Source: Rhodanobacteraceae bacterium
GTDB lineage: Bacteria > Pseudomonadota > Gammaproteobacteria > Xanthomonadales > SZUA-5
Assembly (NCBI GenBank): GCA_024234055.1
Contig: JACKOW010000008.1
Span: forward strand, 124,001-188,000
DNA: 64,000 nucleotides
Direction of reading: 5' to 3'
Position 1 is the stretch's first letter. Every line of letters starts with the position of its first letter. Shown here one piece after another: positions 52,358 through 61,220 of the stretch. Position numbers and translations under genes: made by a program. Under the pieces are notes generated by a model. It was not told the origin of the DNA, made no database searches, and was given only the letters and a program-made list of their open reading frames with translations.

Positions 52358-53347
52358 CTAGATGCGCCCGGTCAGCAGCCAACGCCGATGCCGTAGCCCA
52401 TTACGGGCCTGGCCGGGCCAGGTAAATCTGGGCAAGGCCAGCGGGTTGCAATCTCGATCGATGAGTTGCGCATCGACGGTAGCGATCTGCTGGAAGTACT
52501 TGCTGCAGGTCTCTTGATCACCCTCGACACGCGCATTGAAAGGGTAGGAAAAGCTGGTCGGCGCCTGCCCCAGCACGTCGCCAAGACGGGCAATGGACGT
52601 GCGAACGTCGGCCTCGAACTCTACGGCGCCGAGGGTCTCACGGTGGTAATGGCCATGACCATGGCTGCCGATCTCATGTCCCGCCTTTTTCGCCCTGCGC
52701 AATAGCTCGGGTGCCGGATACAGCGCGCGGGCCAGCGCTGCCTGGTCTTCCATTCGCGGTTCCAGAGTCAGCAGGAGCTCGTCGAGTTGCGCCGCCGGCA
52801 CTTCCTGCAGCCATCGCCCCACCATGGTTCTGGGGTTCTCGCCCTCGGCCCCCACCCACCCACGCGCACGGGCGAAGCCGATGAGGTCCGAGCAGGAACC
52901 AGATTGGCTGGCATGCCAATAAAGCGCATGTTCGGCAACAAGTCGGCCGTCGCCGAGCATGGCGCTCGATTGAAATACCGTGGCCGGGATTCTGCGCGAG
53001 TCCAGGTAATGCAAACCGCGCTCGTAGCTGTCTCTGAAACCGTCGTCAAAGGTGATGGTCACCGCAAACTCGCGGCTCGAAGGGAAGTCTCCGCGGCGCA
53101 AGTCCGAGAAACTGAGAAAACGCGCGCCGATGTCTTCAAGGAACCGGATATCTCGCTGAAATTCCTCGGGTGTGATGGTTGGAGCCCCGCCCTCTGACAA
53201 GAACCCGTGTTCACCCGCGGGCGCAACTCGGTGATACAGAAGCGCCATGACCTTACCGAGTAGTCGCTGCTTCCAGAAACGCTGGGAGCCCGGAAGGAAC
53301 AAGATGTCGAGCGCACGATTGCCCAAACGTCCGGCCAGTCGTCTCAA
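52358..53347 (-). CDS. Polysaccharide deacetylase family protein
   Basis: A carbohydrate-esterase-4-type protein of about 329 residues. It shows MALLYHRVAP, the catalytic TFDDGFRDSYERGL (DD pair near residue 102) and GSHGHGHYHRETL (HxxxH metal site near residue 227). The frame is open to 53506, but TTG at 53347 overlaps the formyltransferase stop as TTGA and begins right before the conserved part. It probably removes N-acetyl groups from the glycan or a precursor. Confidence 0.86.
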   Translation of the reverse strand: MRRLAGRLGNRALDILFLPGSQRFWKQRLLGKVMALLYHRVAPAGEHGFLSEGGAPTITPEEFQRDIRFLEDIGARFLSFSDLRRGDFPSSREFAVTITFDDGFRDSYERGLHYLDSRRIPATVFQSSAMLGDGRLVAEHALYWHASQSGSCSDLIGFARARGWVGAEGENPRTMVGRWLQEVPAAQLDELLLTLEPRMEDQAALARALYPAPELLRRAKKAGHEIGSHGHGHYHRETLGAVEFEADVRTSIARLGDVLGQAPTSFSYPFNARVEGDQETCSKYFQQIATVDAQLIDRDCNPLALPRFTWPGQARNGLRHRRWLLTGRI

Positions 53348-54222
53348 GGCCCACCCCCCACCAGACGAACTGCTGCATCGGCCTCGGCACGATGCGCCAG
53401 ATACCGACGAACCAGTCCGCCCCGCAACATCCGATTCACCTGGTACCAATGCCATGGCTCGTAGACATAGCCCGTGCGCTTCAGGTACAGCTTTCCAGGT
53501 TCCCATTGCCTGATCCGCATGGCACGACCGCCCACCACCTCGGCGACCGAATCAACGAGCAGATCATTGCCGAGCCGAAAGGTGCGAACGTCAATATGAT
53601 CGAACAGATCATCCGCATGCATCGGTACCTGAGCGGTGCGGATAAGTTCACCACTGTCGATACCCGGATCGATGTAGTGAACGGTGACACCCACCCACTC
53701 GGGATGTCCGTCACGCAGTGCATACAGATTGCAGTTGCCGCCGCGAGTGTACGGAGACAGGCCGGTGTGCAGGTTGATGATGCCGTGGGGAATTCCCGCT
53801 GCCAGATCCAGCATCGGCTTGCGCAGCAGGTTGGTGCCATTCACGCAGACAATATCGGGGCTATGCTCGCGGACAAAATCGACGGCGGCGGCATCGTTGA
53901 TGTTGGCCACCTCAAGCACCGGGACACCTGTTGGATACGCTGGCGACTCGCCGTCTCGGTAGAACAGCTCTGCGAGCAGCGGAAAAGCCGCTCTGTGCGC
54001 GCCTCGCTGGTGAGCACGGGCCAGAACATGCCGAATCGCACGAATGGGATTGAGGTACCGCCTGAATCGTTGCATTAACGAACCACGCACGGCGGGATCG
54101 ACAAGTTTGACGATGCCTGTCAGGTGATAGCGTTCGTGCAGCGCTCGAGCCAGATCACGTTGGAACAGGCCATCGCAGCAGAGGAGCAGCACACGGATAT
54201 TCTTGTCAGCTGGTTCAGCCAC
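53344..54222 (-). CDS. Formyltransferase-fold protein
   Basis: A 292-residue protein of the methionyl-tRNA/sugar formyltransferase family. The active-site region is visible as VNGTNLLRKPMLDL, IINLHTGLSPYTRGGNCNLYAL (conserved His) and GVTVHYIDPGIDSGELI (conserved Asp). Sugar N-formyltransferases use 10-formyl-THF and decorate dideoxy-aminosugars; here a sugar target is likely from context. No aminotransferase for such a sugar is seen nearby. Stop and next start overlap. Confidence 0.82.
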   Translation of the reverse strand: MAEPADKNIRVLLLCCDGLFQRDLARALHERYHLTGIVKLVDPAVRGSLMQRFRRYLNPIRAIRHVLARAHQRGAHRAAFPLLAELFYRDGESPAYPTGVPVLEVANINDAAAVDFVREHSPDIVCVNGTNLLRKPMLDLAAGIPHGIINLHTGLSPYTRGGNCNLYALRDGHPEWVGVTVHYIDPGIDSGELIRTAQVPMHADDLFDHIDVRTFRLGNDLLVDSVAEVVGGRAMRIRQWEPGKLYLKRTGYVYEPWHWYQVNRMLRGGLVRRYLAHRAEADAAVRLVGGGP

Positions 54223-55195
54223 CGAATCGTCCCAGGCTGGAGCGGATCAATTTGGCCCACGCCTTGGCCATGAATGGCCGTCGTCGCAGCGCCTGCAGGA
54301 AGTAAGCCCTCGCGGCGGGGTCGCCGCGACTGGCCAGACAGCTTCCCAGGAAGTAATCAATATCGGCCAAACCCTGCGTTGAGGGTCGTTCGTTGCTTGG
54401 ACGCACGGCAGCGGCACGAGCCAATACACCCGCGTCCGACTGACCCGACGCACGAACACGCGTCGCCTCGGCAATGAGCTGACGCAAGGCCGCCTGCCGC
54501 GCGGTTTGCCGTGCGGTGATTGACCCTTGGGTAAAGCGCACTTCGTAGAGTTCATCAGCCAGGATGTGAATTTCGCCGAGCATTGCCATCCGCGTCCAAA
54601 GATCCAGATCCTGAGCGAAATAAAAGGCCTCTCGGTAACCGCCGGCCCGATCCAATGCACTGCGTCGGAACATCACACTTCCATGATGAGGCCCATAGAG
54701 TGTCGTTGGGTCTCCAGCTCTCAGAATTTCGCGCAGTTCCTCATGGGTGTTGCGTGGCCCGACGCGTTCCAGCAATTCGCCACGCGGCCCGACATGCCGG
54801 TAGGCGCTCGCTACCAGAACCACATCGGCGTGAACCTGCAACCACGCCGCGAGTGCGGCAAGTCGCCCCGGATACGACAGGTCTCCGCAGTCCTGACGAG
54901 CGATGAAAGGCGCGCGCGCCAGTGCACATCCCTTGATCAAGGATTTGGTGAGGCCCTGGTTCTGCTGGTGCACGACACGCAGGCGGGGCTCCGTTGCCGC
55001 CAGCCGGTCCAACAGCGGCGCCGTGCCATCGTTGGAACCATCGTCGATCACAATGAACTCGAAGTCGCAGCCCTGCTGATCGAGCACGCTCCGCATCGTC
55101 GGCTCAAGGTCGCTGCCGCCGTTGTACACGCCCATGAGTACCGACACATCCGGAGTACCGAACAGGCCTGACCGCTTCACCCCGGTATCGCTCAT
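54215..55195 (-). CDS. Glycosyltransferase family 2
   Basis: A 326-residue GT-A enzyme: VSVLMGVYNGGSDLEPTMRSVLDQQG, VIDDGSNDGTAPLLDRLA, and ARQDCGDLSYPGRL in place of the usual DxD (here QDCGD). ATG at 55195 lies 4 bases into the previous gene's stop region; the frame opens at 55234. It overlaps the formyltransferase start by 8 bases. Confidence 0.85.
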   Translation of the reverse strand: MSDTGVKRSGLFGTPDVSVLMGVYNGGSDLEPTMRSVLDQQGCDFEFIVIDDGSNDGTAPLLDRLAATEPRLRVVHQQNQGLTKSLIKGCALARAPFIARQDCGDLSYPGRLAALAAWLQVHADVVLVASAYRHVGPRGELLERVGPRNTHEELREILRAGDPTTLYGPHHGSVMFRRSALDRAGGYREAFYFAQDLDLWTRMAMLGEIHILADELYEVRFTQGSITARQTARQAALRQLIAEATRVRASGQSDAGVLARAAAVRPSNERPSTQGLADIDYFLGSCLASRGDPAARAYFLQALRRRPFMAKAWAKLIRSSLGRFGG

Positions 55196-56166
55196 CCGAA
55201 GGCTGCGCTCGCCAATCGACCTGCTCGCGACCAACCGATGACGCTTGCCATCATTCGAAATAAAGACAGCTGCCAGCCCATCTCTACTGCGAGACGCTCC
55301 GCTGCGGCGAGCATTCGTTGCGCCTCAGGCTCCAGCCCAGCTACTGCAGCCAGCCGTGCTTCGAAGAAGAGCGTTCTCACAAAGCGCCTCATCTCATTCG
55401 AAGCGCGGGGCACTCCAACTCGTTGCGCTTGAGTCAGTACGCCGAGCAGCGCCTCACACCGCTCGCGATGTCGGTCCGAATTGCGGCGCCACGCGTGGCC
55501 CAGGTGTTCGCCGGAATCCGCGTGGCTCCGAAGCTCCACCAACGCCTCAGGAACATGGGTCAGCCTGACGCCGGTGGCACCAACGGTCGCATCGAACAGC
55601 CAATCTTCGCATTGGCGGAGCGTTGGCCAGCCGCCAGCCTGCTCCACGACGGAGCGTCGATACAGCACCGCATTCGTGTGCCACAAGCGCCCCTCCAACA
55701 GCGCGGGGAAGATAGTGTGGTGCGTCTCGCTTCCGCGGTGCCCGGTATCGGGGCCGACAATACCGTTCGAAGATCGGCGGACGCTGTCGCAATAGGCGAT
55801 CCCAGCGGAAGGTGCTTTTTCCAGCGCGCGCATCAGCCGCGAGGTCTTTTGGGGGTGATAAACATCGTCACTGTCAAGAAACTGAAGGAACTCGCCCTGA
55901 GCGGCGGACACACCGCGTTGTCTCGCAGCACCGGGGCCTGCATTGGCCTGTCGCAAACCGACAACCGAACCCGGGTTCTCGGCGATGAGCGCTTCAGCGA
56001 CGCTCCATGTCGCACCGCCATCTGTCGAACCGTCGTCCACGATGATGATCTCGAGAGACCGCCAGTCTTGTGCAAGCACGCTGGCCACAGCCTCGCGCAG
56101 GCGCAGCGGGCGGTTAAAGACCGGGATGACAGTGGAAACCAGCGGATGCTCTCCGACGGATCTCAT
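55192..56166 (-). CDS. Glycosyltransferase family 2
   Basis: A 324-residue GT-A enzyme: LVSTVIPVFNRPLRLREAVASVLAQDW, IIVDDGSTDGG, FLQFLDSDDVYHPQKTSRL (DSDD metal site near residue 98) and GGWPTLRQCEDWLFD. Its stop overlaps the next start (55195), so the genes are coupled. Confidence 0.88.
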   Translation of the reverse strand: MRSVGEHPLVSTVIPVFNRPLRLREAVASVLAQDWRSLEIIIVDDGSTDGGATWSVAEALIAENPGSVVGLRQANAGPGAARQRGVSAAQGEFLQFLDSDDVYHPQKTSRLMRALEKAPSAGIAYCDSVRRSSNGIVGPDTGHRGSETHHTIFPALLEGRLWHTNAVLYRRSVVEQAGGWPTLRQCEDWLFDATVGATGVRLTHVPEALVELRSHADSGEHLGHAWRRNSDRHRERCEALLGVLTQAQRVGVPRASNEMRRFVRTLFFEARLAAVAGLEPEAQRMLAAAERLAVEMGWQLSLFRMMASVIGWSRAGRLASAAFG

Positions 56167-56172
56167 TTCACC

Positions 56173-57069
56173 TCAGCCATCGCGCATCAAGCCGCGCTCG
56201 ATGCCCGCATTGATGATGCATTGCCGAAAGCGATCGCCGTGTCCCCGCACCCACTGCGCGATCCCCCGAAGGATGTAAAACCAGGCTCGAAGTGTGCTGC
56301 CCGTTTGCTCGCTTCCAAAGCGTCGCTCAGCGATCCCCTTCTGAATCCCGTAGCGATAGAGGTAGCCGAGACGAAGGCGCTTCATATCCGTCATGTGATT
56401 CGCAACGGCTTTGCCGACGTAGACACCCAAGCCTCCGCAGCTGCGTATACGCTCCATATACTCGGATTCTTCACCGCGACCCACGACGCTACCCTTCACT
56501 CCCAAATCCAGACGAAATTCTCCGTTTGTGCGCATTGCATCACGCGACAGCGCAAAACTCGCGCCGTAGGGTAACGGCTCCTGCGCGGCGAATGTGCGCG
56601 TATCCGTACCCCGATCAAACCAGACCAGGAGTCCATCAAGGAGCGCTATCGGGGCGTCGCCGAGCCAAGCTGGGCGCTGGCTCGGCCACGCTGGCACGAC
56701 ACGACCACCCAGGAAGCCTGCCTCGGGGAAAGTTGCAATCGCATCTGCATAGGCATCAAGCCATGCCGAATCCACAGTGACATCGTCGTCGGTAAAGATC
56801 AGCCAATCACCCTCGAATTCCTGGAGGGCCCTGTTGCGCGCCGCAGAAAGGCCTTGCGTGGACTCGAACAGGTAGCGGATAGGCAGCCGCTGTTCGAATG
56901 ATTGAACAATCTGCCTTGTATCGTCGCTGGAGTTATTATCGATCACCAACAATTCCCAGGCTTGCGGCGGTGGCATGGCCTTTTCAATCGACTCGAGCGT
57001 TAAGCGAAGGCTGGCCGAACGGTTATAGGTGCAAACAGCGACGGACAATCGACATTTGCTGTGCTTCAT
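56173..57069 (-). CDS. Glycosyltransferase family 2
   Basis: A 298-residue GT-A enzyme: LSVAVCTYNRSASLRLTLESI, VIDNNSSDDTRQIVQ, LIFTDDDVTVDSAWLDAY (DDD near residue 93) and GEESEYMERIRSCGG. ATG at 57069 precedes the first conserved strand; the frame opens at 57171, overlapping an upstream ORF. It ends 6 bases before the next gene. Confidence 0.87.
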   Translation of the reverse strand: MKHSKCRLSVAVCTYNRSASLRLTLESIEKAMPPPQAWELLVIDNNSSDDTRQIVQSFEQRLPIRYLFESTQGLSAARNRALQEFEGDWLIFTDDDVTVDSAWLDAYADAIATFPEAGFLGGRVVPAWPSQRPAWLGDAPIALLDGLLVWFDRGTDTRTFAAQEPLPYGASFALSRDAMRTNGEFRLDLGVKGSVVGRGEESEYMERIRSCGGLGVYVGKAVANHMTDMKRLRLGYLYRYGIQKGIAERRFGSEQTGSTLRAWFYILRGIAQWVRGHGDRFRQCIINAGIERGLMRDG

Positions 57070-57100
57070 TTCTGCGAAATCGTGATCAAGTGCAGCAAAT

Positions 57101-57562
57101 TCAACTGAGAAAGTCGCAAGGTCGGACTCGACTTGGATAGAAGGCCTCATACGCGATCGAGTCGTCCTCAACGGGCTCCTTTTCTACCATCGAACTAACC
57201 GACGCATACTCGGCAGTCGTGCGGTCACGCCGAAGAGCAATGCCATCGAGCGCGTCCGGCAGACTTCGGAAACAACCCGCATATACCCGGACTAGCTTTT
57301 CGGCACCGGTCCCGCGTCCCTCAGCAAACGGATTTGTTCTTCCTCGTTCACGTACTTCAAGCTCACACAGTTCATGCGCCATCTGCATAGCACCTTCCAT
57401 CTCGTTCTTCGATTTCCGGAATAGCCGCCCGAACTGATCTCGTCGGACAACACGATCGCGGATCATCAATGTATTAAGACGATCACCCAGCCAAGGACCT
57501 TCCGCAGTGCCAGCAATTGGCTTGTTTCGACTCCATCGCAGCAACCAGGCGTTACGCAGCAT
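57101..57562 (-). CDS. Hypothetical protein, possibly 3' fragment of a glycosyltransferase
   Basis: A 153-residue ORF not firmly recognised. The frame stays open upstream to a stop at 57616-57614, adding GIGTCPAEFGYLW, which reads like protein but has no start codon. This suggests the gene has lost its 5' end. The LWMLRNAWLLRWSR stretch and the NPF near residue 78 weakly resemble the C-terminal part of some GT2 enzymes. It precedes the GT2 gene at 57069 by about 30 bases. Confidence 0.4.
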   Translation of the reverse strand: MLRNAWLLRWSRNKPIAGTAEGPWLGDRLNTLMIRDRVVRRDQFGRLFRKSKNEMEGAMQMAHELCELEVRERGRTNPFAEGRGTGAEKLVRVYAGCFRSLPDALDGIALRRDRTTAEYASVSSMVEKEPVEDDSIAYEAFYPSRVRPCDFLS

Positions 57563-57908
57563 CCAAAGATATCCGAACTCGGCCGGACATGTCCCGATTC
57601 CACCACCCTTTGCTCAAAGACAGTCCGGGACCCTAGAGCTCGACACCGAGTCCAATCTCCCTCCGAACGCCAAAACCTCCAGAGTCACGCTTCTTCTGTC
57701 TCAATGTGCTTGGTGTTCATGGCATCAGTGTACCACCAGCTTCCACCGCGAATCTAACGCCGCGTTAAGCGGCCGCGGCCGCAAGATTGGTTTGGGCGAA
57801 GAGCCAGATCCGCGGTCTGCTTGAATGCATGGTTAGAATTTGCGCAGCACAGTAACGGCCGAGCTCTTGCCCGTTCAATCCCACGCCAAGGCTCGAAATC
57901 TGATCATT
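57563..57908. other. Intergenic region, 346 bp
   Basis: No gene, repeat or hairpin of note was recognised. The part next to 57616 may be the broken 5' end of the preceding fragment. Confidence 0.4.
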
Positions 57909-59063
57909 TCAGCCTCGGATGTAATCGATAGCTCTTTTTCCCAAGGCAATCCCAGGAACTTCGACGAATCGATAGAGCACAAACGCGAACGCGGATGACG
58001 CCGCAAGTACGATCAGAAAGCTCATAAGAAAGCCCAAATTTCCGCGCATCTCCTCAAGACCCTCAGCTTCTCTAAACAAACCAATGACAAAGAAGTGCAC
58101 TAGGTACAAGCTGAAACTGATCTTTCCCAGGAATGTACTCATTGGATTAACCATCAACCGAATGGGGTTCTGATTCAGCGACAGCACCAAGAGACAAAAT
58201 CCAACTGAGAAGAGTAAACTCTGCGGCAACAGGTTTCCTGTAGTCTGAGCAGTGAGGGCGGACGCACAAACCAGAAGTGAGTACCCCATCGTCATGGCAG
58301 GCGACGATTGAGTGCCAGGACATTTGACGGCCAGTTGGAATGTCAAGATTCCAATTAAGAACACAGGGAGCTGAGTCAAGAAGAAAAACTCTAGAAACGC
58401 GCTCAGCAAATAACTGTTCGGCTCTAGGTAGCACTCATGCAACGCTCTCTTCAGGACGATTCGCAATAATGCAGCCAAAACAATTGAAACCAATAAAGCA
58501 AATGCGGTGCGGTGGATGGTCCTTAACATTAAGTACAGCCACGGCAGTGTGATGTAGAACATAACCTCCGCAGCGATCGACCAACCACCTGGAACAACTG
58601 CATTAATGGATTCAACATGCCAGCCATGCAAGAATGCAATTGTTAGCAACACTTGCCAGGTGTCGATGCCACTTGGCGCCCAATAGGACGGTCCGGTTCC
58701 CCAAACATATATATAGAACAAAATGGCCAGATAGAATGCTGGAGCGATGCGGAAAAACCTTCTCACGAAGAATTCCAACATCCATTTCTTTGAAATATTC
58801 CGACGCGACTCCAATGACATCATTAGCGTGAATGCACTTACAACAAAAAATAACTGCACCCCAAACTTTCCAGCCTGCGCGATGGCACCAATTAGGAACG
58901 AGTCGGGGGGAATCCACTGCCCAATATGCACCATTATTACGCCAATGATCGCAAAGCCTCTAAGCGCATCAATATAGTCAAACTTACTAATCTCCTCCAC
59001 AGCGCCCGGTTCTTGCATTTTGTACTCTAGCAGGAAAGATGGGATAATTTTAGCATTACCCAA
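57909..59063 (-). CDS. Acyltransferase 3 family membrane protein
   Basis: A 384-residue polytopic O-acyltransferase: FDYIDALRGFAIIGVIMVHIGQW at the N-terminus, FFVVSAFTLM, RRFFRIAPAFYLAI and GGWSIAAEVMFY are typical of the OafA/WecH group. It has about ten hydrophobic segments and no SGNH domain, unlike the protein at 28232. A second ATG lies at 59018. Its base composition is visibly more AT-rich than neighbouring genes, suggesting recent acquisition. Confidence 0.88.
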   Translation of the reverse strand: MGNAKIIPSFLLEYKMQEPGAVEEISKFDYIDALRGFAIIGVIMVHIGQWIPPDSFLIGAIAQAGKFGVQLFFVVSAFTLMMSLESRRNISKKWMLEFFVRRFFRIAPAFYLAILFYIYVWGTGPSYWAPSGIDTWQVLLTIAFLHGWHVESINAVVPGGWSIAAEVMFYITLPWLYLMLRTIHRTAFALLVSIVLAALLRIVLKRALHECYLEPNSYLLSAFLEFFFLTQLPVFLIGILTFQLAVKCPGTQSSPAMTMGYSLLVCASALTAQTTGNLLPQSLLFSVGFCLLVLSLNQNPIRLMVNPMSTFLGKISFSLYLVHFFVIGLFREAEGLEEMRGNLGFLMSFLIVLAASSAFAFVLYRFVEVPGIALGKRAIDYIRG

Positions 59064-59597
59064 GGCGGGGAATTGAACTGCAATCTCGAATCGTTCAGCG
59101 GCCTTCTAGGACACTTGCCTTTATCAAGTCGGGCTAACGAGTCGACCTCCAAATTCTGGCCACAGGTAGACGTCAGTTGTGAGGTACTAAACACAGGCAA
59201 TGCGTCACGTCTGAGGCGCGATGGACTATCGAGTCAGCACAATCTAGCGAGAATTTTGTTTGTCAATCAATCGTTTCTGCGAAAAAGATCATCAGAAGGT
59301 CGCTCCGAAGGAAGCAACTATGACGTGATAGGCAATAGGACGTCATGACACAGGCCTCTGCTCTGCCCGGCCCCACGCTCGCCCATGAGGGCACACGCCA
59401 TGGTGAGCCGCGCAGGCCATGAAGGCGGATCAGGCGAAGAGAAGGTTCGGGCGTCGCACTGAGCACTCTTCAAGCGGCGACCTTGCGCACTGGCCTCTAG
59501 CGGGTGGCGGTCTTTTTCAATCGCCACCGTTGATGTCGGATAGGTTGCTGCTCAGCCCTTGCAGGATGCGGTGAAGAACGAACCGCATCGACTGTTG
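59064..59597. other. Intergenic region, 534 bp
   Basis: No gene is supported; short frames on both strands lack features. The left 280 bases are AT-rich like the neighbouring acyltransferase gene. The right part is the 3' flank of the transposase fragment. Confidence 0.45.
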
Positions 59598-60086
59598 TTA
59601 CAAGCCTTGCTCTCCTGAATAAACTTGATCCTCGTTCGGCGACGAACCCCAGTCGATTCCATACCAGCCCTTGGCGACATATCTGTGAAAGGTCGAATAC
59701 TGCCAATAGCGAACGCCTGCCACGCAGCCATGTTTTACCGGCTTGTAGTGAATGTAGTCGATGTGCGCGGCCAGATCAACCTCGTCGCGAATTTGGTGCT
59801 TCCAAAATCGCCGTTGCCAGATACCGCGCTCGCCACGCCACACCCGGCTCTCACGTAGAAATTCTCCAGTCGGTATCACGCGCGAAAATCGCAACTTGAT
59901 CTGGCCCAATCGCAGGCCAAGACTCTTGTCGCCCGGTGGCAGCGTCCATATGGCGTACCAATGCCCCGGCAGCACCACCTTCGCATCAATCCGAAACGGC
60001 CAAGTCGCTTTAACCTGGCGTATCGAATTCCGCAGATGATCAATGCGATCATTCAGCAGCGAATTCGCCCTCCGCAGCAACAAGTT
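59598..60086 (-). pseudogene. REP-associated tyrosine transposase (RAYT), 5' truncated
   Basis: The product matches IS200-like Y1 transposases linked to REP elements: RGERGIWQRRFWKHQIRDEVDLAAHIDYIHYKPVKHG is diagnostic, with the catalytic Tyr in YIHYKPVKHG and RYWQYSTFHRYV after it. The first 20 or so residues (usually a basic start followed by GGTFFFTV) are missing; the frame meets the IS1595-type element at 60087. The HUH motif reads GHWYAIW where HxH is expected, so the second His is Tyr. Both defects suggest inactivity. The only apparent start is TTG at 60083. Its relatives elsewhere may have spread the GTAG-headed REPs in this window. Confidence 0.85.
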
Positions 60087-61158
60087 ACCTGATTAACGTC
60101 GAACCTCAGCCGTGGGTCTCGTGATCTGAGACGAGCGGCGGCGATGGTAGGCCCACAACCGAACCGGAGGTGGGTCATGGCGATGAATCGAGTGCAGTTC
60201 CAGGCGGGCATGTCGTTGCCGGCGTTCATGGCGAAGCTTGGAACAGAAGCGCAGTGCAGGTCCGCGCTCTTTCGTACTCGCTGACCGGACGGATTTCGCT
60301 GCCCGGCGTGCGAAAGTGCTGTGTACTCGACCTTCAGGCGAGAGCGCCAGACGTACTACCAGTGCTCTGGCTGTCGGCATCAAACCACGTTGCTCGCCGG
60401 CGCCCTTTTTGAGGCGACCAAGTTGCCGCTGACTATCTGGTACTTGGCCCTCCATCTGCTGTCCAGCGCGAAGACGAACCTGTCGGCGCTTGAGCTCAAG
60501 CGGCAACTGGTTGTCTGTTACCGAACTGCTTGGCGCTTGAAGCACAAGGTGATGCACGCCATGACTGATCGGGAAGAATCGAGGAAACTCAATGGCTTGG
60601 TGCAGATCGATGACGCTTACCTGAGCGGCGAACGCAACGGCGGCAAGGTCGGCCGTGGCCCCGAGAACAAGCAAGCGTTCCTTGTCGCGGTCGAGACTGG
60701 TGACGATCTGGAACGCCCCAGATATGCCGTCATCGAGCCGTTCCGTCGCTTTGACAATGCTTCTATCAATGACTGGGCGAAGCGACAATTGCTCCCGGAT
60801 GCCGAGGTTTACACTGACGGATTGTTCGCTTTTCGTCGCTTTATCGACGCCGGTCATGCGCAAACCGTCCTCGAAACTGGCGGCGGGCGCGCAGCGACCG
60901 AAGCGCAAGGGGCGCGATCGGTCAACATCGTGCTGTCCAACGTGAAGCGCTCGATCAGTGGGGTCTACCATTCAATTCGCCAGGCCAAGTACGCTCGTCG
61001 CTACCTCGGTGAGGCCGCATATCGCTTCAACCGCAGATTCCACCTCAGAGAAATCCTCCCGCGGCTCGTTCATGCGATGATCAACTGCAAGCTAAACCCG
61101 GACTCCCGGCTACGGCTAACGTCGAATTTCGTCAACTGAGGTTCGACGCTAATCAGGT
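60087..61158 (+). mobile_element. IS1595-family insertion sequence (ISXO2-like)
   Basis: A 1,072-bp element bounded by 23-bp inverted repeats at 60087-60109 and 61136-61158 (outer ends ACCTGATTA / TAATCAGGT with one mismatch inside). It carries one transposase frame. IS1595 elements normally make 8-bp target duplications, but the flanks AACAAGTT and GCTCGCAA do not match. The target gene on the left (RAYT) does not continue on the right, so a deletion or recombination probably followed insertion. Confidence 0.85.
60177..61139 (+). pseudogene. IS1595-family transposase with in-frame TGA
   Basis: The frame starts at ATG 60177 (MAMNRVQFQAGMSL) and is interrupted by TGA at 60282-60284, where the family has Trp (WPDGFRCPAC). 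It is then open in the same frame to 61139. Without the stop it would be 320 residues. The N-terminal zinc ribbon has CPAC and CSGC; the ISXO2-type DDE domain has VQIDDAYLSGE, VYTDGLFAF and YLGEAAYRFNRRF. A single TGG-to-TGA change would explain it; a sequencing error or stop readthrough are alternatives. Confidence 0.85.
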
Positions 61159-61220
61159 GCTCGCAAGCGCTTGTGCAAGCAATCGTTCTCGATTGAAGGT
61201 ACACAGGGCAAGCGACAGCA

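Noticed and set aside
60082..61166. ACCTGATT / AATCAGGT as target-site duplication of the IS element
   Set aside because: The two 8-mers are inverted, not direct, so they extend the terminal inverted repeats. The next flanking 8-mers do not match.
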